This document shows, piece after piece, positions 10,794-21,806 of a stretch of 64,000 nucleotides of DNA. The stretch comes from Topomyia yanbarensis (Eukaryota > Arthropoda > Insecta > Diptera > Culicidae): NCBI RefSeq assembly GCF_030247195.1, contig NC_080672.1, forward strand, positions 402,893,037 through 402,957,036, read 5' to 3'. The translations under genes and the position numbers were made by a program. The notes beneath the pieces were generated by a model, which was not told where the DNA came from, did not search any database, and saw only the letters and a list, made by a program, of their open reading frames with translations. Every line of letters begins with the position of its first letter. Within the stretch, counting starts at the first letter, position 1.

Positions 10794-12469
10794 TTTTTAT
10801 TTTGGAAATGCGTCGAGTTGAGACGAAAACGTAATATGATTAATAACGAGGATAACACTTTCCGAATGTAGAGAGAAATTTATGAAAAATGACGATTTCC
10901 ATTCGACTCTAGCAGGTCCTGATCGATTTTGATGGGAATTTGATTTTTGTTGTATGACCAATTATATGTACAGGTCAAAAACAGTAATTTAAGGTCAAGA
11001 TAACATCATTTTGAAACCGCCAATTTCGGAGGTTTAGTATCTTCGATGAGTTTTACAAACGTTAAACAGCGCATCATTTGATAAAATATTTTTGACGGTA
11101 TATCGTCCAAGAAGTATTTATGGTGAATTTTCTCAGGTCTCAACAAATTCGCTAAAGACACGAACTCTGTTACTATTTTCTGAAAAATTAATTCTGCATA
11201 ATTTTAAAACTTTAAAAATTACGGTTTCGGTATTATGCCGTTTGGACAGAATGATCGATTATCACCAAACTCCAACTAAACCGAATTTCTGGCTACGCCG
11301 CTGACTTCAAGTAAGTAGAAACAAAGTCGTTCTACACTCGTTCACAAGAAACTTCTTCGAATGCTGAATATCTATTATAATACATTGAAACCCCGATTTT
11401 ATCATCCAAATATGAACATATGTTTGATGGGCTCTAGCAGACGAATAAGACTGAATTCGAGTAAATTCTTTCTTGAGCATGTTTTCCTTATCATGAAGAT
11501 GGAAATATGCAAAAATAAAAAGTTCATGATAATCAGAAATAATTATCAGACTACATCAAGGGACGGGAAGAATATTTTAACAGCTTCAGTTTATTATAAA
11601 GAAAAAAATTGCCCGATTTAGTCAATGTCCCCATTTTGTCAGCCTAAAATACACCATGAGGTTGATAAAAATGGATCTTTATTGCATTTCATTTTCGGGG
11701 ATTTTTTTATTGCATCGAACTACAACAATTTTTAGGTAGCTTTCAAGGGGTTATTTTATAGATTTCTTCCAAAATTTGGCTAACCTATTCCAATTCGTAT
11801 ACCAATTAATTGGTATACTTAAGGGTTTATATGTTGCAGATAGAGAAAATACTGAAATTTTCAGCTTTTTTCATGCACAATATTACGAAAGCTTATTAAA
11901 CAATTTTTCCTAATATGTTTGTGAAAATTATAAACTATTTGAAATTTTTTAATAGTTTTATTTTTTATTTAACCGTGATTTTTTAATAAATAGTGACCAT
12001 CGCTTCACAACGTAGTCTATTTTTCATGGCTTGCGGTGAGCAAGATCTCTCGAATTGCTGAACTGAAAATTATGGAATAGAAATTGATTTTTAGTATTCT
12101 TTACAGATTTAACTCGCCGCGCAGATGGCTCTGAATTAGACCCGCTGGTGCCCTAAGACGATTTCGCTAGATTTTCAGAGCACTGTGCACCCAGTGCATT
12201 AACGCAGGTGACGGAAGGTTATCGACAAGATTCGTGAAAATGAAAATTCCAGTAATGATGATGATTTTCCCAAACGGTTCGTTTTCGAGAAGATTTTATT
12301 TGTTCTTTGGCATTAGGATTAGCGATAATAATTCAAATCAAGGATACTGGGAGACTGGGAAGTCACCTTTAGAAAAAGTCGATGTCGAAGTAAAATTTGA
12401 AACTATGCACGCATGCACTTCAGAGATAGCATGATATCAGGAGCTGCGATTTCATTTCAACGCTTTTTT

Positions 12470-13115
12470 GTGAAAAGGGCGATAATTACAAATGTAAACA
12501 TAAGGCTTTTTTCATACATGCGAATGAGGGCTTTGAAACGCAACAAATTAACCTAAAAATTTTGATTCTACGATATTGCTTTCTTTCTATCTTTTGCTGT
12601 AGTTTACAAAAGATACAACGGGCGAAACTGTATTTTTGTTTGTTTATTTAAAGTTTCGCCCTCCACGCTCCATGCAAACAAACAGGGCGATACTTTTTTG
12701 CTAGCAGTTTTGAGGCGAAACTGTTTTTTTCGTATTTTTTAGGAATATTAAGCTGATACCAGCTGTAAATAGTAACAATGATCGCTATTGAAAAAACCCG
12801 GACGAAATCGGCGGTGTAAAACGGTAGTTATTGTAAAAAAACGTGAGGGTGATACTTCAATGCTGATAGGTGGGACCGAAAAAGTAAACAATCGCCAAAG
12901 GGGCGATACTATCATTTTGTCAATTTCAATAGCAAAAACAAATTTTAATTTAATAATTTTAAATACTTTATGAAGTTTTGGGTTTCAATCACTGAATCAT
13001 GCAATCTAGGATGTAAAAAAACACAATAGTTCTTAAATAGGAAATAAAACCAAGTCTGGAAATATTCACTGTTGATTTTCTTTGAATAGTATCACTGCTA
13101 GTATCGCCCTTTTCA
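12470..13115. repeat. Scattered GGGCGATA/GGGCGAAA motifs
   Basis: GGGCGATA or GGGCGAAA, or their complements, occur at about 12478, 12620, 12655, 12685, 12898 and 13102. Spacing is irregular. They may be termini of small decayed MITEs sharing this end; no coding sequence is seen. Confidence 0.5.
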
Positions 13116-14212
13116 AGAAAAAGCGTTGATTTCTTAGTTCGCAGTCGCATTGGAAATTTGAGTAAAGTATAAACTTGAAATCGATTCAAAAAAAATTTCG
13201 ATTTTTTTTGGCTCAGTACAATATATAACCCCTTTAGGAAAATTCAGTTTTCCCACCACAATTTAGATATTTTATTAACAGAGCAGTAACAAAAATTCGT
13301 TGGTATGTCTATTTTATGGGCCATTTTTTCGCTTTCCCATTGATTTGGTTTGAGATTTCTAGCACTGATGTTGTCCTATGCTGATTTGAGCGATTCTCTG
13401 AGTCTTGCCACAATCCCATGTAGTATGTGTTATCAAAAACATCGCGAAGCATCAAGTTATAAATGTTCTCAAAAGATATAATATCCGAAGAGTGATAAGA
13501 GTTATAAGAAATGTCTCATCACACTGTTAGGTGGATTAAAAGCGTTTTTCAGTTCAATATTAACGTGGTTGTTTTTTCTTTTTCAAAATTTTAGATCTCG
13601 AATAATGATTTATTTTCGTGTATATAGTTGTCATGTGATGTATAATAATAAAATGTAATATATGCATTTAAAAGTTTTTAATGAATATAAACAACGCACA
13701 CATTCTCGTGATTCATGATTGAGAAAGGCACAATTGCACCGCTAGGTGGATTAAAATAGGTTTTTTCCAAAATGTAAACACAACTGTTGAATTTGTAGAT
13801 CTAGGTCACCAACAGTCACTCAAAGTTTCTTTGGCCACACTGGCCACCATCGACGGATCCGGAAGCATCCAAATTCAGAATAACGGTTATATTGGTTTCT
13901 CGAAAATGGCTAAACCGATTTGATCAACTTAGTCTCAAGTGAAAGGTGTTGCGTCCCCGGAAACTGATATTAAATTCCATCCCCATCCGACTTCCAGCTC
14001 CGGAGTTACGGGTTGTGGAGTGCGATCACATAGAAAACTCCGATTCAAACCGATACCGCGATGAATGCAAAAAGGTGCTCTTATATATACTTACCAAGTG
14101 TAATAAGAATGAAAGACATTTGCATAATGTTATATTGTACGAACCAGCTATTAAATCATAGTTTGGAGAAAAGAGAAAGGCACAATTGCACCTCTAGGTG
14201 AATTAAAACAGG

Positions 14213-14953
14213 TTTTTTTTTCTGCCGCTGGAACATAGTAATTTGAAAGAAATGTTAAATTAACTGCATTACAAAATGGTTAGACCGAAAAAGCCTTGGA
14301 CGGAACAGCAGTCACGTTTAGGCTTCCAAACATTCACTCTCCGATTGCACAACCTGTTGTTGTTGTCAATTTCTAAGGAAAACACGCCACCACTTGCCCA
14401 TTCGTCCACGGAATCCGTCATCGTCCTTCACAGTTTCTCGTGTCACGTAAGCACTTCCAGCCGCGAAACAAAATGCTCTACCGCAACCGCACACACATAC
14501 ACACCACACAACACGGACAGAGCTACAAAATTGCTTCATCTTTGCGCATTCTTTCAAAGCCAACTCGGACGTGTTTTTTATCGCACGGTGCGTCGTCCAT
14601 CCGTTGCGTAGATATGAAGACTTTTGTTTGCTTTGTCAATCACCAGCCCGCCGCACACCGCCCGGTTCAGCCCCACAAATACACACACACACACCCAAAC
14701 AAACCTATCTGTTGATTTATTTACTAATAGGTATGAAATCAACTTTCTGTGTCAATGCTATCGAGACTTCCACCTTCCACCTCAATGCAGTTCAGCGGGC
14801 AGGCAGGCGGGTGTCAATAACAACAATAAGCGACTGTCAAATGCATGACGAATGGGCGGGGGGTGTTTATTGCGCTTGCCCGTATGATTATGACGTCGCG
14901 TCGTTGGTCGCGTACATCGAACGCTTTGCTGTGACAAGGCAGCTTAATCGCAC
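14213..14953. other. Unique GC-richer DNA with CA microsatellite
   Basis: Includes CACACA runs (14488-14512 and 14680-14696) and several overlapping open frames in different frames and strands, none convincing. It lacks transposon hallmarks and could be host intron, promoter or intergenic DNA. Confidence 0.5.
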
Positions 14954-15473
14954 TTAACCCCTTCATACCCATGTTGTTTATAAACGATAACGTTTTCAAA
15001 TAGGTATAACGTTTGGATTAAGCAAGATTGGCTCACAAAAATAAGTAAGGCAAATAAATGTGATTATTATCTTTGATTTAAACACTAACAGTTACAAGTA
15101 TTAGTTCAAGAACTGAAGTTATTGCAATTAATCTGATTGGATTCTGATGGAGCAGTGCTGCCAGGGACAATTTACGTTGATGATGAAAAACGAAATTTTG
15201 ATACATTTTCATTATTTTGCAATATTATTGAAAACTGATAAAACCTATCAATTTAGACTTTCTTCGACATTTTACACGTAATTGGACTATTGGAAATATT
15301 CTAGGAGAATCGTATAGAGTTTTGGAAGGTTAAAAGCAGCTTCTAACACTGCGAGGGGTACACCTATTTTTACGAAAAAAGATTTTTCGGGTTTCTTGAC
15401 CCCATCTTTTTCAAGTAAAAATAGTATTGGAACGCTATATGCGCTAGAAAAAAGTTGGACCTGAAAGGGTTAA
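14954..15473 (+). mobile_element. MITE with TTAACCC termini
   Basis: Starts TTAACCCCTTCATACCCATG and ends ACCTGAAAGGGTTAA. Internal landmarks (GCTCACAAAAATAAGTAAG, ATTGCAATTAATCTGATTGG, GCAGTGCTGCCAGGGACA) recur in the same order at 24653-25131, and the first part recurs at 745-910. About 520 bp, non-coding. Confidence 0.5.
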
Positions 15474-15677
15474 AATATGTTCATATCTGCCTTCAGATGC
15501 AGTGCTGATTGCACGTTCCATCGCCCTGTTGATTGATGGAAAAGTGCCAATAGCAAATTATTTCATGCCAACCAACACGCCAACTGTTTGCGCCCAAACC
15601 GTTAGTTTTAGATTTATAGTGTCTACAGATAATTTTTTTAGTACTTTTTTTTGTCAATTTTTCCATGCTAGTTAAAT

Positions 15678-17070
15678 TAGGGTGGTCCTTTTGATTGGAG
15701 TGTTCAAAGTATCAACTTTTTACTCACATAAAATTAAGCTAGCAGTTACAAAAAAATCGAATTGAAGCAACTTTGCAGAATAACCTATCCAGCTATCTCA
15801 AATTGTTCACGTGTTCACATTCTGTTCAATATTTAAGGTAGGGTGGTTCTTCAAAAATCGGTTTTCTTAGATTATCTTTAAATGTGTGAAATTCTCGTGA
15901 ATGCTTTCTTCTTGAGATTTTTAGAACTTTTGCAAACGCAAATTTTTGCCGAAGCAACAAAGTTTGTATCTCCTTTCCTTGAACAGTCACAGGTGGTTTT
16001 CGAAAAACAGAAAAGGGATTTCTTCAAAGCTTTGATTTTCATTCAACACTACTGGAAATTCACGCTATCGCTTAGATATACGGTAAACTGTTCTTTCAAA
16101 AAGTGTCACATATTCAAACCTGTACCGTGTGGTTGGACGGGTTGGCCACCACGCCAAGGCCCTGTCAGGCCCATACAGTTCAATTGAGGGGATCGCCAAA
16201 GTTGAACTCTTTCTCAGCCAGAAGAGAGCATAATGGTTTGTCGCGGAGAATGGTGAAGCCCTCGTTAGTGTATCTGAAAATGCGTGCTTAAAGCGTCTTC
16301 TAAGAAGAACGCTTCAGATTATCAGGGCAATGTTGGTACGTGAGGCAAGGTAATAGATGATGTGAACTCTCCCCACAATATGCACACTTTAGAGCATGGC
16401 TAATGCTAGAATCATCCTAATGATTTTCTTTGTACATACTTGCCACACCGGGTTTTATTGTTATTTTGTTGTATTTAGTGCGATGCATGACACGCGCGGT
16501 ACAAATAACCGAACAGACAGACGAACCTTGTCGAGCAGGACGTAAATAGGCAAAGCAGTTCTACTACAGGTCACCCGATACGAGTTTGTAGAAACATCCT
16601 ATTTTGCTCTGTCCCGTGCGGTTGCGGTTGAATAAGCCAGTTCCGTGCTTCAGTAGATCTACACATAAGAAACTCGATTCGTTGACTGCACCTTCGATCT
16701 CAACTTTGTAGGCGGGAATATAGGCGCGGTCCTTCATAAAATACCTTTCACTTGACGCCCAAAAATCACTATTTTCGTTACCCGTTTCATACTTTGATTT
16801 ATCGTAAATACTTTGTTCATAAACCTTTCAGAATTTTGTTTGGCGTATATTTTTTTCTGAAGTAACAAAAATTGTTATCTTTTCCATTTGAAAAGTTATA
16901 AACAATTTTGGTTGCAAAACACTCCTTTTTTAAATAAATTACATTCTTTAAGGAAGTAAGGCTTCCTCAATTTTTTTAATTCACTTACAATCATTGAAGT
17001 TGGCGTAGCTTAATTTAACATATGTGAAGATTTAGTACTTCGAACACCCCAGCCGCAAGGACCACCCTTA
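15678..17070. mobile_element. Long-TIR DNA element with GGGTGGTCCTT ends
   Basis: The left end TAGGGTGGTCCTTTTGATTG and the inverted right end (TAAGGGTGGTCCTTGCGGCTG on the minus strand) keep matching for about 40 bp (GTGTTCAAAGTA / GTGTTCGAAGTA). TA dinucleotides sit at both outer edges. An internal GGGTGGTTCTTC copy of the end occurs near 15841. No transposase was found; the centre holds LINE ORF1 remnants on the minus strand. Confidence 0.5.
16190..16745 (-). pseudogene. Decayed LINE ORF1 fragments with zinc knuckle
   Basis: On the minus strand, 16742 to about 16570 can be read as AYIPAYKVEIEGAVNES then CVDLLKHGTGLFNR, closely parallel to YVPCVACEIDGVVSE and CEELLEHGVGCFKDP in the intact ORF1 at 1-436. 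Further on, 16395 to about 16330 reads ALKCAYCGESSHHLLPC, a CCHC-like knuckle in the order expected of a gag-like ORF1. Stops and frameshifts separate the pieces. It sits entirely inside the GGGTGGTCCTT element, so it either inserted there or was captured by it. Confidence 0.5.
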
Positions 17071-17264
17071 TTGAACTAATATGAACGAATCGATTCAAAC
17101 CGTACTAAAAAGATGGCCGAGGAAATATCAAAAACTGCCGGTTTGGGTGCAAACATTTTTGTCTTCCTAAATACGGTTAGCGAGTCTTGATTTGTGGTAC
17201 ATTTGAGCGCCAGCCGCAGCAAGTCCGTCCAGCTATATCGCAGGCACGTAGTTTCTTTCATTCA

Positions 17265-17500
17265 TTAGTTGTGGAATTTGCGTTCCAGCTTCGACTCATC
17301 AGAATCCGACACTAACTTAGTGACAGGACAAAGCTAGGGCTGGATAGAGGCTAGCTCCAAAAACGAAAACACTATTTATGTTTCTGAGCAAAGCCCTAGT
17401 CCTGCGTGGCAAACCGCAAGGAAAGGAGTTCTGATTAAGCTGTCCTGTCACTATGTTAGTGTCGGATTCTGATGAGACAAAGCGGGATCGCAAATTCCAC
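17265..17500. mobile_element. Dyad MITE, TTAGTGACAGGAC family
   Basis: The arms are inverted: GACTCATCAGAATCCGACAC with TTAGTGACAGGAC on the left, and GTCCTGTCACTATGTTAGTG with TCGGATTCTGATGAGAC on the right. The core has AAAACGAAAACACTATTT and TTTCTGAGCAAA. Same family as 33166-33545 and 62600-62945. No coding sequence. Confidence 0.5.
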
Positions 17501-18528
17501 GCGTTATTCCGGGAACCTGGTTTCTTCGATAAAGGGGATATTTTTCGACCGGTTATGGAACCGGATATGCGGCAGATCAAACTTCATCATTTTGCAAAGA
17601 AAATAATTTTGAGAGTTTTTGGTCGAATTGGCCATAATCGGGAGTTTCCTGGAAACATGGTTTCTTCAGCAAAGAGAACTCCTGTCCACCGATTATAAAA
17701 CCCGTCTTGCGGTGTATCAAACTTCATAATTTTGTTCAACAAGTGCACTGGAGTATATTGTGAAGGTTTTCGGTCAAAATGGACACACCCCGGAACCTGA
17801 TACTCTCGGTAAAGCGGTTCTCGGAATACTCCAGAGTGTGTCCAATTCGACAATAAAAAACCTTCAAAATATCTTGCAATGCATTTGTATTGCAAAATTG
17901 TAAAGTTTGACATGCCGCAAGACAAGGTTTTATAACTGTACGAAAATGGTCATTTTTGTCAGAGGAACCAGGTTCGCGGAATACCTCGGGGTGTGGCCAA
18001 TTCGCCCAAAAGCTCTTGAAATGGCCTCCAGTGTACTTGGTCTGATAAAAAAATGAAGTTTGAAGTTCCGCAAGACGGGTTTTGGAACTGGTCGAAAAGT
18101 GTCCTCTTTACCGGAAGAACCAAGTTCTTGGAACATCCCGTGGTTTCTCCAATTTGACCAAAAATCCCAAAAAAAAAATCCAGTTCACTTGTTTTGCAGA
18201 ATTATGAAATTTGACATGCCGCAAGATGGGTTTTATGGTCGGTCGAAAAGTTTCATCTTTACCGGAGGAACCCGGTTCCGGGAATACCCCGGGACGCGAT
18301 CATTTCAACCAGAAATTCTCAAAATGGGATCCAGTATACTTGCTTTGCAAAATCATAAAGTCTGACTCGCCGCAAGACAGACTTTATAATCGGTCAAAAA
18401 GTTTCCTCTTTGCCGGAAGAACCAGGCTCCCGGAATATCCCAATGCGTAGCCAGTTCGACCAAAAACCCGCAGAAAGTTGTCCAATGCATTTGTTTCACA
18501 AAATAATAATGCCTTATGGGTCGCAAAT
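17500..18528. repeat. ~150-bp tandem repeat with internal orientation switch
   Basis: Landmarks GCCGCAAGAC or CCGCAAGACGGG recur at about 17912, 18067, 18218 and 18369, a period near 150 bp. Units also share GGAAGAACCAGG and CCGGAATA words and TTTGCAAAAT. In the left part (about 17500-17790) the same motifs read on the opposite strand (TCTTGCGGTGTATCAAACTTC). The switch lies at the GGACACAC...GTGTGTCC pair at 17781-17842. Units are well diverged. The several short frames here are repeat artefacts. Confidence 0.5.
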
Positions 18529-18529
18529 G

Positions 18530-19450
18530 TACCGTAAACACCGGGGTGACTTTGATCACTTGAAACTTTTTTCGTAGATCGCTTATTAAACCAGAATAGT
18601 CGACCGAATCATTTTAATTTAGAATGATTTTTACTCTAAACTTATAAAATACTGATTTGTTATACTTTTTGAGTATATTGTTCGGTTTTTGGGTACAAAA
18701 ACTACAAAAAACCGAAATTTGACTTTACCTTATTTTTACGAAGCTTCGTAAAGTGTCTATTTTTTATAAAACAAATAAAGCTCAGATTTGAGCAAAAGTA
18801 AAAAATTACAAGCGAGTTTTTATTTTCCTTTCGATTGGGATATGCCAAATTTAGTTTTAAGAGTTTGTTTATTTTAAATACATTTTTTTGTAAAACTAGT
18901 TAGCAATTATTTCAAATTATTTAAAGCTAAAATTCACAAAAACAAATTTATTGTTCAATATTCTAACGTGTTAAAATGGATGAAACTTTTTGAACATTGA
19001 TAAAGCACTGAAATAAAACAATTTTAGCAGTTTTAAAGGTTTTCAGAATCCTTTATTCTAGTTGGATTCAAATTATACGAATTTTGTTTACTCGAATTTT
19101 AAGTACATTGAAATACTTTGTATAATACCAATTAACATCTATTTAACAATGAGTATCTTTCTAGAATTAGTTTAAACAAACATTTGAATGAAAAACATTG
19201 ACATCTATAACTTAATATGGTTGAACATGCAGGTTATCAAAGTCACCCCGGAATACGAAAACGGACTACAACTTGAAATAATTTTTGAAAAAATAGCTGT
19301 AAGTGGAAAATTTTAGGTAAAACCATCCAATCCTGTTCTACATACATCAGTACATGGTTTAAAAATATTAAACTTGAAAAAAATGTTTTGCGTCTAAAAA
19401 TATGTAATGATTACTTCGAAAAGTGATCAATGTCACCCCGGTTTACGGTA
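18530..19450. mobile_element. TA-flanked element with TACCGTAAAC...GGGGTGAC inverted ends
   Basis: The left end reads TACCGTAAACACCGGGGTGA; the right end on the minus strand reads TACCGTAAACCGGGGTGACA, and both continue into TTTGATCACTT / TTGATCACTT. It probably duplicated TA, as Tc1/mariner-type elements do. The interior is AT-rich and non-coding, with one more internal TCACCCCGG copy near 19243. About 920 bp, likely a non-autonomous element. Confidence 0.5.
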
Positions 19451-20394
19451 GTTTGAAAACCGCTGTGAAAGCTTATGGTTTTCTGGAAGGGAGTTCTCCC
19501 AACTATTTATCCGGAACTGCGATCAATTCCGGTAAGATGCGGCTCCTAAAACTGGATAAATTTTGTGATCGCTTTCAAAAAATAACATCAAGTTTGGTCG
19601 GAACGAGGCTAAGAAGTATTATTTTGAAATTTAATATGACCACTGAAATAGGGTTTGAAGACGTAAGAGCCAACGCGCAAATGTGATTTAAGACAATTTT
19701 CTCCTTAGTGGGAAAAATGGTTTTTACCTAATTTTTTCAGCACTTAGGAGAAATATATCACAGTGCAGTTCCTTTCATATTGTATGCCTTGTCGGAAGAA
19801 CCAAAGAAACTGTTACTTTAATTCTTACTGTGGTAATCTGTCGAGATGAGTTAGTCGCAGAAGCAAGAAGTGATGCTCCAGACAAATACGGAGGCCTGTT
19901 GATTTCCAATCTTTTCGCATAAGACCGAGCATTCGTGATGTGAAACATTTGCTCAAGGTTAAATCGGAGGTTAGGCGTACGAAAGTCGTTTTTAAGGCTT
20001 CTGTATACCACGGGAATCTGAGCGCGGGATTTGGACGGGGTTTTATGTCAAATTTTTATTGAGGAGAATTTTCCGTCGAAATCTTTCCAAACGGTCAAAC
20101 CAAACGTTCTGCTGCTTTGCAAAAAATACCCACTGTTTAAAAATAGCACCAAATTTTAGGATTAATAAAAACATATGTTTTCTATCGGCAAAAAAAATTC
20201 TGTTGAATTGATTCCACTCGGATTTTTTAAATTCGTGAGTTTCGTGAGTTACGCCGGGAAACACTCCCCAATATAGCAAAGAAATATACTGGTTTGCTTT
20301 TTGTCATTATTTCAAGGATCTAGCGATTCTTCTGAAATTGGAAAATCAGTCTGATATAGGATATATATTAGGATAAGTAGAAGAATTTGAATTT
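19451..20394. other. Intergenic DNA with a small hairpin and a shared repeat
   Basis: Bases 19682-19766 form an imperfect hairpin (TGTGAT...TTTTCTCCTTAGTG and CACTTAGGAGAAA...TCACA). Bases 19795-19990 share words (AACTGTTACTTTAA, GAGTTAGTCGCAGAAG, AAGACCGAGCATTCGTGATG) with 49300-49430 and its haplotype partner near 34160-34250, a dispersed repeat also seen beside a LINE relic there. No gene is supported. Confidence 0.5.
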
Positions 20395-20880
20395 GTTGAA
20401 ACACAACAGATAATTAATTAGTCTATAATTAAATTGGATTTTTGTGTTTCGAATTCATCTTCAATAACTAGTACCAACTTGGGGCCAAAGTAGACGATGT
20501 ATCTAAACTAGTACCCAAATTAGCTCTAGTTAGACTCTATATCTAGACTGTCACACGGCATATATGACGCCTAAATCAGGTCCCGAGTAATGTCCCGGGA
20601 TGCAAAACCAGAAGCTCTGATTTTTTCTTGCTGACGCGAAAACGAAAACGAACCATTTCCTTTTGTATATGGAGCCAAACACCTGGCACTATGCAATATT
20701 TGATCCCAATAGGGAAAAATTGGATCAAACCAAGCGTTGGGTAGATACATAGTCTAACTTGGTCCCAAGTTGATACTAGTTACTGATGAGATGAATTTGA
20801 AACACAAAAATTCAACTTAATTTTTAGTTTCGTTTTCTGCCCTTAATGCACAAATTGGCTTAATCAAATTTTTCCTTTTT
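20395..20880. mobile_element. Long-inverted-repeat MITE, CAAAACCTAACTTA family
   Basis: Left arm AAATTGGATTTTTGTGTTTC then CTAGTACCAACTTGGGG; right arm the inverse, with GATACTAGTTACTGATGAGA and CACAAAAATTCAACTTAA. The right edge has CCCTTAATGCACAAATTGG, a terminal motif shared with the elements at 25375-25900, 33166-33545 and 40545-41300. No coding sequence. Confidence 0.5.
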
Positions 20881-21800
20881 GAGAACAAATATTGCATATA
20901 AAATAGTTGTTTCCATTTGTCTGACAATATTGCCGAATATATTGTGTGAAAGTTCAGTAGTCTTTATCTTTTATGTAAAGAAGCGAAGCACAGCCTTGGT
21001 ATTACATTCCGTAATGAAAGTTGACGTTCTGTTTAGAAAAGCTTCGCAGTCGATTCTTAATGTACAGGCAATCGCAGGGCTAGTGTTACGCCCCTGCTAA
21101 TCACCAAGAAACGTTCCTGGCTGGGGCTGTGATCCACGAGGCCAGGGCCAGTTATGAAAATAGTTTCATTTAAATTGAAAATATCATAAAATTGTACTAG
21201 TGTGATGTCACAGAGCTGGTAATAGTAGAGGGCTCCAAATCAAGAAAATTGCTTCAAATCTTCTGATCTGGCAGGCAATTTGTACGTGCAGAGGAGCGGA
21301 AAAATAAGTTTTCTTCGTTCGAACTTTCTCTGGATATTTTTCTACTCATTCCGATTTAGTGCCTTCTACACCTTGTAAACGTGTAACCTTTGTATTTTCT
21401 AGCTCCTGTACGTATTCGTACAGGACAGAAATATTTTGAACTCTTGAATATCCATTATTGTAACTTGCGAATAAAAATCTATTTTAGAATCAATGATTCG
21501 TCGATGTACTACAGCCTTTCCTGTAACAGAGAACATATTTTTAGGATCATGTTATTAATGAATTTGGGAAAACATTTTTTTCGTGCAGAGAATGCTAAAC
21601 GAAAAGACTGGAAGCATCTAGCAAACTGATTTTATCCGATAAACTAACCACTGTTTACAAACATGATGCATAAGGCTTACCTCGGGTTCAAAATTACACA
21701 ACTCTAAACCAGCTTAGCCAAACGCCGAACTCATGCTTTCGTACACGCAATGCTTAGCAACCGACATATGTGCTAATCTTCTAGACAAGTAGAGATAAGA
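20881..21800. other. Intergenic DNA, partly duplicated at 26010-26330
   Basis: Bases 21440-21745 match 26010-26310 in the same orientation: GAAAAGACTGGAAGCATCTAG versus GAAAAGACTGAAAACATCTAG, then TGTTTACAAACA, ATAAGGCT and CTCATGCTTTCGT. Each copy follows a CAAAACCTAACTTA-family MITE, so a segment of about 1 kb was duplicated or inserted twice. No gene recognised. Confidence 0.5.
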
Positions 21801-21806
21801 AAACTG

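Larger units (their letters stand above)
8523..13544 (+). mobile_element. 5.0-kb TG-core element carrying passenger repeats
   Basis: The 5' end (starts ACATTTCTTATAA) follows TTTTT, and the 3' end (TTATAAGAAATGT, a short tail, then GGATTAAAAGCG) precedes TTTTT. A shorter version, 3531 bp, with the same ends and the same internal passengers sits in the other haplotype at 52885-56415, where the empty site is known, so these ends are firm. Inside are a smaller TG-core copy (10445-10793), a GGCGTAGCC-type fragment near 9590, and about 1.5 kb (11290-12820) absent from the other copy. Spot comparison over about 230 bases near 9010-9240 shows only a few differences. Confidence 0.5.
7319..14212 (+). 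mobile_element. Cluster of nested and tandem TG-core (HINE-like) elements
   Basis: 5' ends are seen at 7319, 8523, 10023 and 10445; 3' ends close at 10793, 13544, 13760 and 14212. Bodies repeat the same motifs: GGAGGGCCGAGTG, GTCTGTGTGTG microsatellites (7432-7495, 8640-8676, 10120-10160), GAGATGGCTGGACCGATTT-type text and CTTCCGGTTCCGGAGTTAC. By matching ends, 8523 pairs with 13544. The 7319 unit probably closes at 13760 or 14212 and was interrupted by the 8523-13544 unit. The 10023 start lacks an obvious partner. No transposase, Rep or helicase coding sequence was found. Confidence 0.5.
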
